NCBI RefSeq assembly: GCF_017874215.1
Contig: NZ_JAGGLB010000018.1
Span: forward strand, 62,001-126,000
Source of the DNA: Paenibacillus eucommiae
GTDB taxonomy: Bacteria; Bacillota; Bacilli; Paenibacillales; NBRC-103111
DNA: 64,000 bases
Direction of reading: 5' to 3'
How positions within the stretch are numbered: position 1 is the first letter of the stretch; the number at the start of each line of letters is the position of its first letter. The position numbers were made by a program, and so were the translations under genes. Positions 1 to 7,800 of this stretch are shown in pieces. Below the pieces are notes generated by a model that saw nothing but the letters and a program-made list of their open reading frames with translations, did not search any database and was not told where the DNA came from.

Positions 1-74
1 TGCTTCAAACCTTCGATCGCATTAATGGCCTCATTTTCTGTGTGAAACACGCCAACAATTTTCTTTTCGTTCAT
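1..74 (-). CDS. General stress protein (YflT/17M-like), N-terminal fragment
   Basis: The first 24 codons of a leftward gene run off the window edge. The start codon at 72-74 is preceded by a strong AAGGAGGTA ribosome site at 81-90. The visible peptide begins MNEKKIVGVFHTENEAINAI. This matches the N-terminus of the Firmicute YflT/general stress protein 17M family as I remember it (a beta strand followed by a helix with an E-A-x-x-A-I-x-x-L pattern). The family is linked to general stress regulons but its biochemical role is unknown. Only the amino end is visible, so the assignment rests on a short stretch. Confidence 0.6.
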   Translation of the reverse strand, partial: MNEKKIVGVFHTENEAINAIEGLK

Positions 75-204
75 GGATATTACCTCCTTAGCATTTTGTA
101 GAAATTTTGTTTGGCAAACTTTTTTCATAAAAATTATAAACAATCGTCTAAAATGTTTGCTTAATTATGATTTTTTTGACTTGTTTATTACTTACCCTGA
201 AATC

Positions 205-229
205 AAAAAAACGAAGCATCTCTGCTTCA
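205..229 (-). terminator. Rho-independent terminator of the cyclase gene
   Basis: On the minus strand a 6-bp stem GAAGCA/TGCTTC with a 4-nt loop is followed by a run of T (the A-run at 205-211 on the plus strand). It overlaps the stop codon of the cyclase gene, so termination would come immediately after translation ends. Confidence 0.6.
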
Positions 230-2110
230 TTTGATAATTTGGATGCGAGTCAATGGGACTTCCTCATCGATCCCTTTCAACGAAGAAGAGAACGTCTCCA
301 GCTTAATATGATTGCCTTCAAGAAGCCGTCTGACCTGTTCATAATTCCTGCATTCATCACTAATGATGACATCGCCGCCGCGGCTGAGCCCTTCAATTCT
401 TGCCGCTATATTAACTGTCCGGCCAAAATAATCAAGCCGTTCGTTGGAAGTAACCACAATCGCGGGACCGTGATGCAGCCCTATTTTGATCACAATAGGA
501 CTCTTATCGAGAAATGACATATTGAAACTGTCTACATGCCTCTGGATATCCAATGCTGCTTGCACAGCATGCTCAGGCTTTTCAAATATAGCCATGACAG
601 CATCACCGATTGTTTTTACAAGCGTGCCTTGATTCAGGTGAATCCATTCTAGCAAAAAATCGAAATAACGCCTCACCTTCCCGTAAGCCTGCGCATCTCC
701 GACATCCTCGTAATAAGCAGTAGAACCAAGCAAATCGCTAAAAAATAGCGTTACACTCTCCACCCCAACCTGCTGACCGGGCGCAAGCACCTCGGAGGAA
801 AACATCCCCCGGAATTCATGCATCGTCGTTACTTTGGCGGCCGTTACTTTCTCATCTGTCCAATCACACTTCTCCAAAGCAATGGCAATTTCCGTAGTGC
901 CTCTATTGATGATTTGAAGAACAGTTCCCGCTTCAGGCTCGTCCAGCTGCCGGGTTGACCAACCCGTTTCTGAGAAAAACAATTCATTGTTCCCATAGGA
1001 TGACCCAAGCGATGATGGTGATGGTGATGGTGGCGATACTTGTGATGAAAGGCGACTATTAAACCTGACGATATGATTCGATTTAAGTGTTCTTAAACGA
1101 TATTGATCGCTTGTGCCCGGATAGACCATTTCCGTGCTTTCTCCCGGCTGTAAATAAGCCTGGGCATAAATATGCGGCGTCAACATCGGTCCACCTATGC
1201 AAAACAGTTCCTTTCTCGCACTCCGGATAGTCGAATGAACGGTAAAGCAAAGCTCCACATAGCGATCAAAATTGGCTTCATAATTGATTCCACAAAAATC
1301 ACAGTGGAACTGGACGGAAAGCTTCGACAAGGTCTCTACCTGTGACTTGGAAACCCGGCAATTCGGACAAATTAGATGCCAGCTCAAGTTGGTAATGCCT
1401 ACTTTTGTGGCATATAAAAACAGCCTCAGCGCCTCTTCCCTTGATGTGCCCCAGATAGGAGCAAGCTGATAAGGATGCATATCCACCACTTCATCGTCAC
1501 CGCTATTTTGCAAATGCTGCTTCAAAGATTCGGTCAGTTCGGGATGCACCGGCATTTTTTTTAGCTCTGCTATTAATCGGTCCAGTTCTTGTGTATGAAT
1601 GCTCGATCCAGGAGCTGCTTGTGGCTTTTGCTCACTTTTTCCTAGCTCCAGAAGCTTCAAATACTGCTCCAAATATTTAATAACCTTACGCATTGAACCA
1701 GCGCCAGTTATGGGAATAACAGCTACTCCAAGTGCATTAGCAGGTGTAAACTCGCTGAACAACCGTACTAAAGTCGCCGGTTCACCATTCTCTCCTTTTG
1801 CATCGCTAAGCTCAATCCCGCCATAGAAACGTTGTAAAGGACCATCCTTATATTCTCTGATAACAGAATAGTAGGTATTTTTCTCCCATTGAAAGGGAGT
1901 TTCGTTCCACCGCATCGGAATTAGGCCTCCCACCTTGGCCAGCATTTCCCGCAGCAGCCCTCCATTACCTATAGAAGGAAGAACCATCTGGACGTTAAAG
2001 AGACCAATCATTTTGTTCAAGTGGTTCGTATCACTCAGAAGCTCCCAGACTTTATGCCGCGGCAGCCCAAATATATGTTCAATTTTGTACTTTTTTGCGG
2101 GCCAATTCAT
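227..2110 (-). CDS. Class III adenylate cyclase with N-terminal SRPBCC domain and zinc ribbon
   Basis: A 627-residue protein. Residues 1-150 look like an SRPBCC (START-like) ligand-binding fold. The middle (about 160-430) resembles the DUF5939 region and includes a CPxC...CxxC zinc-ribbon-like segment near residue 250 and a Pro/Ser linker near 365. The C-terminal 190 residues are a class III nucleotidyl cyclase: FSDLLGST and TIGDAVMAIF carry the two metal Asp residues. Lys in LVKTIGD and Asp in LDYFGRTVNIAAR are the residues that favour ATP over GTP in this family, and Asn and Arg of NIAAR are the transition-state residues. Predicted product is cAMP, made in the cytosol because no membrane segment is seen. 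The start has an AGGAG/AAGGA site. It is divergent from fabH. cAMP is rarely a main signal in Firmicutes, so the physiological role is open. Confidence 0.85.
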   Translation of the reverse strand: MNWPAKKYKIEHIFGLPRHKVWELLSDTNHLNKMIGLFNVQMVLPSIGNGGLLREMLAKVGGLIPMRWNETPFQWEKNTYYSVIREYKDGPLQRFYGGIELSDAKGENGEPATLVRLFSEFTPANALGVAVIPITGAGSMRKVIKYLEQYLKLLELGKSEQKPQAAPGSSIHTQELDRLIAELKKMPVHPELTESLKQHLQNSGDDEVVDMHPYQLAPIWGTSREEALRLFLYATKVGITNLSWHLICPNCRVSKSQVETLSKLSVQFHCDFCGINYEANFDRYVELCFTVHSTIRSARKELFCIGGPMLTPHIYAQAYLQPGESTEMVYPGTSDQYRLRTLKSNHIVRFNSRLSSQVSPPSPSPSSLGSSYGNNELFFSETGWSTRQLDEPEAGTVLQIINRGTTEIAIALEKCDWTDEKVTAAKVTTMHEFRGMFSSEVLAPGQQVGVESVTLFFSDLLGSTAYYEDVGDAQAYGKVRRYFDFLLEWIHLNQGTLVKTIGDAVMAIFEKPEHAVQAALDIQRHVDSFNMSFLDKSPIVIKIGLHHGPAIVVTSNERLDYFGRTVNIAARIEGLSRGGDVIISDECRNYEQVRRLLEGNHIKLETFSSSLKGIDEEVPLTRIQIIK

Positions 2111-2258
2111 ATCCTTACACTCCTCTGACTCATGCCGGGATCGGTTAGTATTATATTGTTAGTATTCTGTTGTTAGTTTCGGTAGTGGCTGTAACAACTC
2201 CTTTTCGCTACGCGCTTATATATTATTTTTCTTTGCTGTATCTTTCCTATATCTTTCG

Positions 2259-2308
2259 TTGACAAGAAGTGTTAAAAGTTATAAACTAATTTTAGTACCT
2301 GGTACTAT
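2259..2308 (+). promoter_or_regulatory. fabH promoter region with FapR-like operator
   Basis: In the 312-bp divergent spacer, TTGACA (2259-2264) is followed after 17 bp by TAAACT (2282-2287). Just downstream, 2292-2308 reads TTAGTACCTGGTACTAT, a near-perfect palindrome matching the FapR box as I recall it. FapR represses fatty acid synthesis genes, including fabH, in Bacillus and is released by malonyl-CoA. Another half-like motif, GATACTAA, follows at 2314-2321. The rest of the spacer shows nothing further that I can identify. Confidence 0.65.
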
Positions 2309-2422
2309 TATTTGATACTAAAAATTTGTTCTCTTTTTTCCGTAGGTAATCGAATGGATTTATCTTCTGTGCTGCCTGCTTTTTATGTGTATAGCCTGCT
2401 ATTTGAATGAGGGGGTCTTGAT

Positions 2423-3400
2423 ATGTATTCCAGCGCGCGGGTAACGGCTATTGGTACTTATGTACCGGCCATAGTGCTAAGCAACGAGGATCTGGAGCAG
2501 ATGGTTGAAACAAATGATGAATGGATTGTGCAAAGAAGTGGTATTAAAGAAAGACGGATTGCCGCTGAGCATGAATACACGAGCCATCTTTGTATAGCGG
2601 CTGTTCAGGATATGGTCGACAGGTATCAAGTGGATTTGAGCGATATTGACTTTATTCTAGTTGCCACCCATACGCCGGATTTTCCTTTTCCGTCAACATC
2701 CTGCCTGATTCAAGCGCATTTTGATATTTCGGCTGCTGGCACTCTTGATTTAAATGCGACTTGCGCCGGTTTTACTTATGCCTTGCATATGGCAAACGGA
2801 CTTATAAGCTCCGGACTTCACAACAAAATCCTCGTCATTGCTGGAGACACATTGTCCAAGATCACAGATTATTCCGACCGCTCTACCTGCATTTTATTCG
2901 GTGATGGCGCTGGAGCTGTGCTTGTAGAAAGGGACGATGCTTATCCTTCATTTATCACTCATGTACTCGGCTCCAACGGTCATGGGGGGAAACATGTATA
3001 TAGAACCGGACTATCCAGCATCATGAACGGCGAAGAGTTGTCAGGTCAAGGAAAGCTTGTGCAAAATGGACGAGAGGTTTATAGATTTGCCTTAACCGTT
3101 GTGCCTCAGGGCATTGAAAGCTTGCTGCAGCAGAGCGGATTGAACACAGAAGCTATTGACTGGTTCATCCCGCACAGCGCAAACCTTCGGATGATCGAAT
3201 CCATCTGCGAGCGCAGCGGAATCTCCTTCGAGAAAACTTTATACAGCCTTGTCTATTATGGGAATACATCAGCAGCCTCCATTCCACTTGCTCTCGACCT
3301 TGGCATCAAAGAGGGAAAGCTTATGAAAGGCGACCGCCTGCTTCTATATGGCTTTGGGGGAGGACTGACACACGCCGGCTTGATACTTCGCTGGGGATAA
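2423..3400 (+). CDS. fabH: Beta-ketoacyl-ACP synthase III
   Basis: A 325-residue protein of typical FabH length. It should catalyse the first condensation of fatty acid synthesis, joining acyl-CoA (branched starters in Firmicutes) to malonyl-ACP. The triad is visible: Cys114 in NATCAGF, His251 in IPHSAN and Asn281 in YYGNTS. The N-terminal IxGxYxP and the C-terminal LLYGFGGGLT glycine loop are also present. The start at 2423 follows GAGGGGG. The FapR-like operator just upstream fits the family's known regulation. It stands alone, converging on the dehydratase gene. The usual partner fabF is not adjacent, so this may be a second FabH paralogue, but that cannot be decided from the window. Confidence 0.9.
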   Translation: MYSSARVTAIGTYVPAIVLSNEDLEQMVETNDEWIVQRSGIKERRIAAEHEYTSHLCIAAVQDMVDRYQVDLSDIDFILVATHTPDFPFPSTSCLIQAHFDISAAGTLDLNATCAGFTYALHMANGLISSGLHNKILVIAGDTLSKITDYSDRSTCILFGDGAGAVLVERDDAYPSFITHVLGSNGHGGKHVYRTGLSSIMNGEELSGQGKLVQNGREVYRFALTVVPQGIESLLQQSGLNTEAIDWFIPHSANLRMIESICERSGISFEKTLYSLVYYGNTSAASIPLALDLGIKEGKLMKGDRLLLYGFGGGLTHAGLILRWG

Positions 3401-3424
3401 GTTCCGCTTTCCAATAGCTTTCGC

Positions 3425-4513
3425 TTATGCTTCCTCCCCCATATACGCCCGAATTTGCCGGGAGGAGGCCTCTCTCATTTCCTCGCCGTTACGGTATGCC
3501 TGATCCCATTCCAAAATTTTATCGATCGCTTGCTTGACGTTCCATTTCGGCTGCCAGCCCAGCTCCAGCTTTGACTTCGAACTATTCAGCTTTACATAAG
3601 GCTTCTCAGGAGGCTGTTCGTTCGTTACCAAGTCAAAAGCAGCCATTTTTCCAAACCCTGAACACAAAAGCTTTACAATCGATCCCACCGTTTTCGCATT
3701 GCCATCGGAATGGCCGAAATTCCACCCATCTGCAAATCGCTTTCCATCCTGAAGTAATTTTTGTGCCAAAAGCAGATAGCCTCCCAATGGTTCTAGTACA
3801 TGCTGCCAGGACCGTACCGTATTTGGGTTATGAATCTGTACCTTTCCAGCTTTCCCTAGAGAATCTAATATATCTGGAATTAACCGATCCTTTGACCAAT
3901 CTCCGCCGCCAATTACATTCCCCGTTCTCGCTGATGCAATCGCTACTTGATGCTCGCTATAACACTCTGGATGAAAGAATGAGCTCCTGTACGCTGAGAT
4001 CAGCAGCTCTGCACAAGCTTTGCTGTTGGAATAAGGGTCGCCACCTCCTAATGCATCGCTCTCCCGGTAATGCTTTTTCCCGGCTTTGTTCTCATAGCAC
4101 TGATCTATAGTCACATTAATGACAGCCCTGACACAGGAATAAGTTAAGCTTAGCTCCCTTACGATTTCAAGTAAATTAGCTGTACCCATCACATTAATAT
4201 CGTAGGTTTGCCAAGGAATCCGATAAGATTCTCTAATCCGCGTTTGCGCCGCCATATGAATAATGATTTCGGGCTTTACTGAAAACAAAATTTTTCGCAG
4301 CGACTCCATATCACGAATATCCTTATAATACGTTGAAACTAGCTTTTCCAGCTTGCACAGCTTGTACATGGATGGCGTAGTGTGCGGATGAAGCGCATAA
4401 CCGGTTACTTCAGCTCCCATGTCCTGCAGCCAGAGACTGAGCCAAGAGCCCTTAAAACCCGTATGTCCAGTAATAAATACTTTACGGCCCTGCCAAAATG
4501 AAGGATCGATCAT
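3425..4513 (-). CDS. rfbG: CDP-glucose 4,6-dehydratase-like SDR enzyme
   Basis: A 362-residue extended short-chain dehydrogenase. GHTGFKG (16-22) is the NAD-binding loop and Tyr161-x-x-x-Lys165 (YSNSK) the catalytic pair. The opening FWQGRKVFITGHTGFKG is typical of RfbG, which converts CDP-glucose to CDP-4-keto-6-deoxyglucose for surface glycans. The dehydratase signature that should read T-[TS]-D-K is T135-I136-D137-Q138, so the catalytic hydroxyl and lysine positions are substituted. The start overlaps the stop of a 15-codon ORF in an ATGA arrangement. No rfbF cytidylyltransferase or glycosyltransferase is next door. Its neighbour upstream is the giant repeat protein, which might be a glycan-bearing surface filament (inference). 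Confidence 0.75.
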   Translation of the reverse strand: MIDPSFWQGRKVFITGHTGFKGSWLSLWLQDMGAEVTGYALHPHTTPSMYKLCKLEKLVSTYYKDIRDMESLRKILFSVKPEIIIHMAAQTRIRESYRIPWQTYDINVMGTANLLEIVRELSLTYSCVRAVINVTIDQCYENKAGKKHYRESDALGGGDPYSNSKACAELLISAYRSSFFHPECYSEHQVAIASARTGNVIGGGDWSKDRLIPDILDSLGKAGKVQIHNPNTVRSWQHVLEPLGGYLLLAQKLLQDGKRFADGWNFGHSDGNAKTVGSIVKLLCSGFGKMAAFDLVTNEQPPEKPYVKLNSSKSKLELGWQPKWNVKQAIDKILEWDQAYRNGEEMREASSRQIRAYMGEEA

Positions 4514-4557
4514 TGGCCTCCCATTCTTCTATCCGTTTGATCATCAAAAGAGGTCAT
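4510..4557 (-). CDS. Possible 15-residue leader peptide coupled to rfbG
   Basis: An ATG at 4555-4557 stands 9 nt after a good GGGAGGAG ribosome site and opens MTSFDDQTDRRMGGQ. Its stop codon overlaps the rfbG start as ATGA. The ribosome site directly before rfbG (GGGAGG, 3 nt from its ATG) is too close to be ideal, so translation of rfbG may depend on this short ORF. A longer in-frame reading (to 4779) lacks a ribosome site. The rest of 4558-4820 holds only the hairpin listed next. It could also be a relic of a deleted gene. Confidence 0.35.
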   Translation of the reverse strand: MTSFDDQTDRRMGGQ

Positions 4558-4728
4558 GGTCACACACTCCTCCCTCGTATTTATATTGAATTGCCGGTGC
4601 TTTGTTTCTTTGCCTGTCTTCGTATTCATATGCATTTCTGTTATGGAAAGGCACGGACAATAACCCGCAGCGGATAAAAAGCGGTGCATTTTTTTACATT
4701 TACATCTAGAAACACTTACTATAGTAAA

Positions 4729-4766
4729 GACCCCTAAAATCTGTATGCTACAGACTTCAGAGGCCT
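4729..4766 (-). terminator. Possible terminator of the giant repeat gene
   Basis: A long imperfect stem of about 16 pairs with a 3-nt loop (GGCCTCTGAA and TCTGTA pairing with TACAGA and TTTAGGGGTC), followed on the minus strand by CTTTACT. The T-run is weak, so termination is plausible rather than clear. Confidence 0.4.
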
Positions 4767-4820
4767 CTCCATGAATCAATCTGCTGATAACTGAATTGGC
4801 AGAAATAGCTTACGCTGCCT

Positions 4821-7800
4821 TTAAGCTTTAAATCCAATTGCTATCCAATTGACAATACCGGAAATTTCCTGCGAGAATTTAGTACGAATGGCAGAAATGA
4901 TGGCAAAATCAGTAGATTTATGCTGGGCTATCAAATAGCATGCGGGATGATTGCTCAGTGCAACCAGCGAGTATTGGTCATCAGCGAAAGGTTCATCGAA
5001 GTCCACACGAATTTCAACTGCTTCATCCTGCAGTTTAAATTCAAAGGGAACCAGACCAAACTGCTGTAAAGCAGCCAGCTTCGATGCAGCGGTCTGAACA
5101 ACAGGGAATGCCAGTTTCGATGCCTGAACCGCCCCATCGGCAATATGCTGCGTATCGACGCATCCTTCCGTCACATGCTCGCTCCTAATTGCCAAGTCAG
5201 CCAGTTTACTACCGCCTACACTACCATCTGCCAGCTTTACGCCTGTGATCGCATCATCAGCAATGTGCTTACCGCTTACTGCACCATTGGCCAGCTTGCT
5301 GCTATCCACACTGCCCACAGCCAGTTTTGCTTCTGTCACGGATTCATCGGCAATGTGCTTGCTCGTTACAGCACCGTAGACCATCTTGCTGCTGTCAACA
5401 CTTGCTATCGCCAGCTTTGTTCCTGTTACAGCCCCGTTGACCAAGTGCGCTTCGCTCACGGCTCCTGCAGCCAATTTACTACCGTCCACGCTTCCGTCAG
5501 TCAACTTCGCACCTGTCATCGCACCTTCAGCTAAATGGGCTTCGCTTACAGCCCCTAATGCCAGTTTGCTTCCGTCCACACTGCCTTCAGCCAGCTTCGA
5601 TACCGTCACTGCCCCATCAGCAAGCTGTGCTTCGTCCACAGCCCCTTCCGCCAGCTTACTTCCATTCACGCTGCCTTCGGCCAGCTTTGCTGCTGTCACT
5701 GCCCCATCAGCCAGCTGTCCTTCACTCACAGCTCCAACTGCCAGCTTGCTTCCGTCCACGCTGCCCTCGGCCAGCTTCGCTCTCGTCACCGCACCTTCGG
5801 CCAACTGCACTGCATCCACGGCTCCGGCTGCCAGCTTGCTTCCGTCCACGCTTCCGTCTGCTAGCTTCGCCCCTGTCACGGCACCTTCAGCGAGCTGTGC
5901 TTCGCTCACAGCACCTACTGCCAGCTTGCTTCCGACTACGCTGCCTTCAGCCAGCTTCGCTGCTGTCACAGCCCCATCAGCAAGCTGCCCTTCACTCACA
6001 GCTCCAATTGCCAGCTTGCTTCCATCCACACTGCCTTCGGCCAGCTTCGCTCCCGTCACTGCCTCATCGGCCAGCTGTACTCCGCCTACAGCACCGGCTG
6101 CCAGCTTGCTTCCCGTTACGCTGTCTTCAGCCAGCTTTGCTGACGTTACGGACCCATCAGCCAACTGCTCTTCACCCACAACACCAAGTGTCAGCTTACT
6201 TCTGGTCACGCTGCCTTCAGCCAGCTTCGCTCCTGTCACAGCCCCATCAGCAAGCTGCCCTTCACTCACGGCTCCGATTGCCAGCTTGCTTCCATCGACG
6301 CTGCCTTCAGCCAGCTTTGCTCCCGTCACTGCCTCATCAGCAAGCTGTACTCCACCAACAGCTCCTGGCGCCAACTTGCTTCCCGTTACGCTGTCTTCAG
6401 CCAGCTTTGCTGACGTTACGGACCCATCAGCCAACTGCTCTTCACCCACGACACCAAGTGTCAGCTTGCTTCTGGTCACGCTGCCCTCAGCCAGCTTCGC
6501 TTCAGTCACAGCACCATTTGACAGCTGCCCTTCACTCACAGCTCCGCCTGCCAGCTTGCTTCCGTCCACGCTGCCATCTGCCAGCTTTGCTCCTGTCACG
6601 GCCCCTGCGGCCAGCTGTGCTACACTTACGGCTCCCGCGGCCAACTTGCTGACCGTCACGCTGCCGTCTGCCAGCTTCGCTGTCGTCACTGTGCCTTTGG
6701 CCAAATGAGCCTCACTGACAGCTCCTGCCACCAGCTTGCTTCCGTCCACGCTGCCTACGGCCAGCTTCGCTCCCGTTACCACCCCATCGGCCAAGTGGGT
6801 TCCGCTAACTGCCCCATTCGTCAGCTTGCTTCCGTCTACACTGCCTGCTGCCAGTTTTGCTTTTGTTACCGAGCCCTCAGCTAAATGCGCTTCACTAACT
6901 CCCCCAGCTATCAGCTTGCTTCCATCGACGCTGCCTTCGGCCAGCTTTGCTCCCGTCACTGCGCCAGCAGCTATATGCACTTCACCAACTGCGCCTTCTG
7001 TTAGCTTGCTTCCATCCACACTGCCAGCGGCCAGCTTCGTTTCTGTTACAGCCCCTTTAGCTAAATGCGCTTCACTCACGGCTCCGGCCACCAGCTTGCT
7101 TCCATCTACGCTGCCTACGGAAAGCTTCGATCCGGTTATCGTCCCCTCAGCTAAGTGCGCTTCACTCACGGCTCCAGCCACCAGTTTGCTTCCATCCACA
7201 CTGCCTACGGCGAGCTTCGCCCCGGTTACCGATCCTTCCGCTAAATGCGCTTCGCTAACTGCCCCGACAACCAGCTTGCTTCCATCTACACTGTCTATGG
7301 CCAACTTCGAGCCAGTTACTGCGCCTTCAGCTAAGTGCGTTTGGCTTACAGCACCAGTCACGAGCTTGCTTCCGTCCACACTGCCTGCCGACAGCTTCGT
7401 TCCCGTTACTGCTCCTACGGTCAAATGCCCCTCATTCACAGCACCAGCCATCAGCTTGCTTCCGTCCACACTGTCTGCGGCCAGCTTCGCTCCTGTCACT
7501 GCCCCTGCGATAAGGTGCCATTCACTAACGGCTCCTGCAGCCAGCTTGCTTCCATCGACACTCGCTGCTGATAGCTTAGCTCCTGTAACTGCACCGGCGG
7601 ATAAATGCGCTTCACTCACAGCTTCCTCAGCCAGCTTGCTTCCATCGACACTCGCTGCCGACAACTTAGCTCCCGTCACAGCACCTTCAGCCAAATGCCA
7701 TTCGCTTACGACTCCCCCAGCGAGCTTACTTCCGTCCACACTCGCTGCAGAGAGCTTTTCACCTGTTACAGCGCCCTTAGCCAAGTGCGCTTCACTAACC

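Noticed and set aside
4558..4779. 89-codon ORF ahead of rfbG read from 4779
   Set aside because: No ribosome site at its start, unusual composition, and it crosses a terminator-like hairpin; only the last 15 codons have a good start.
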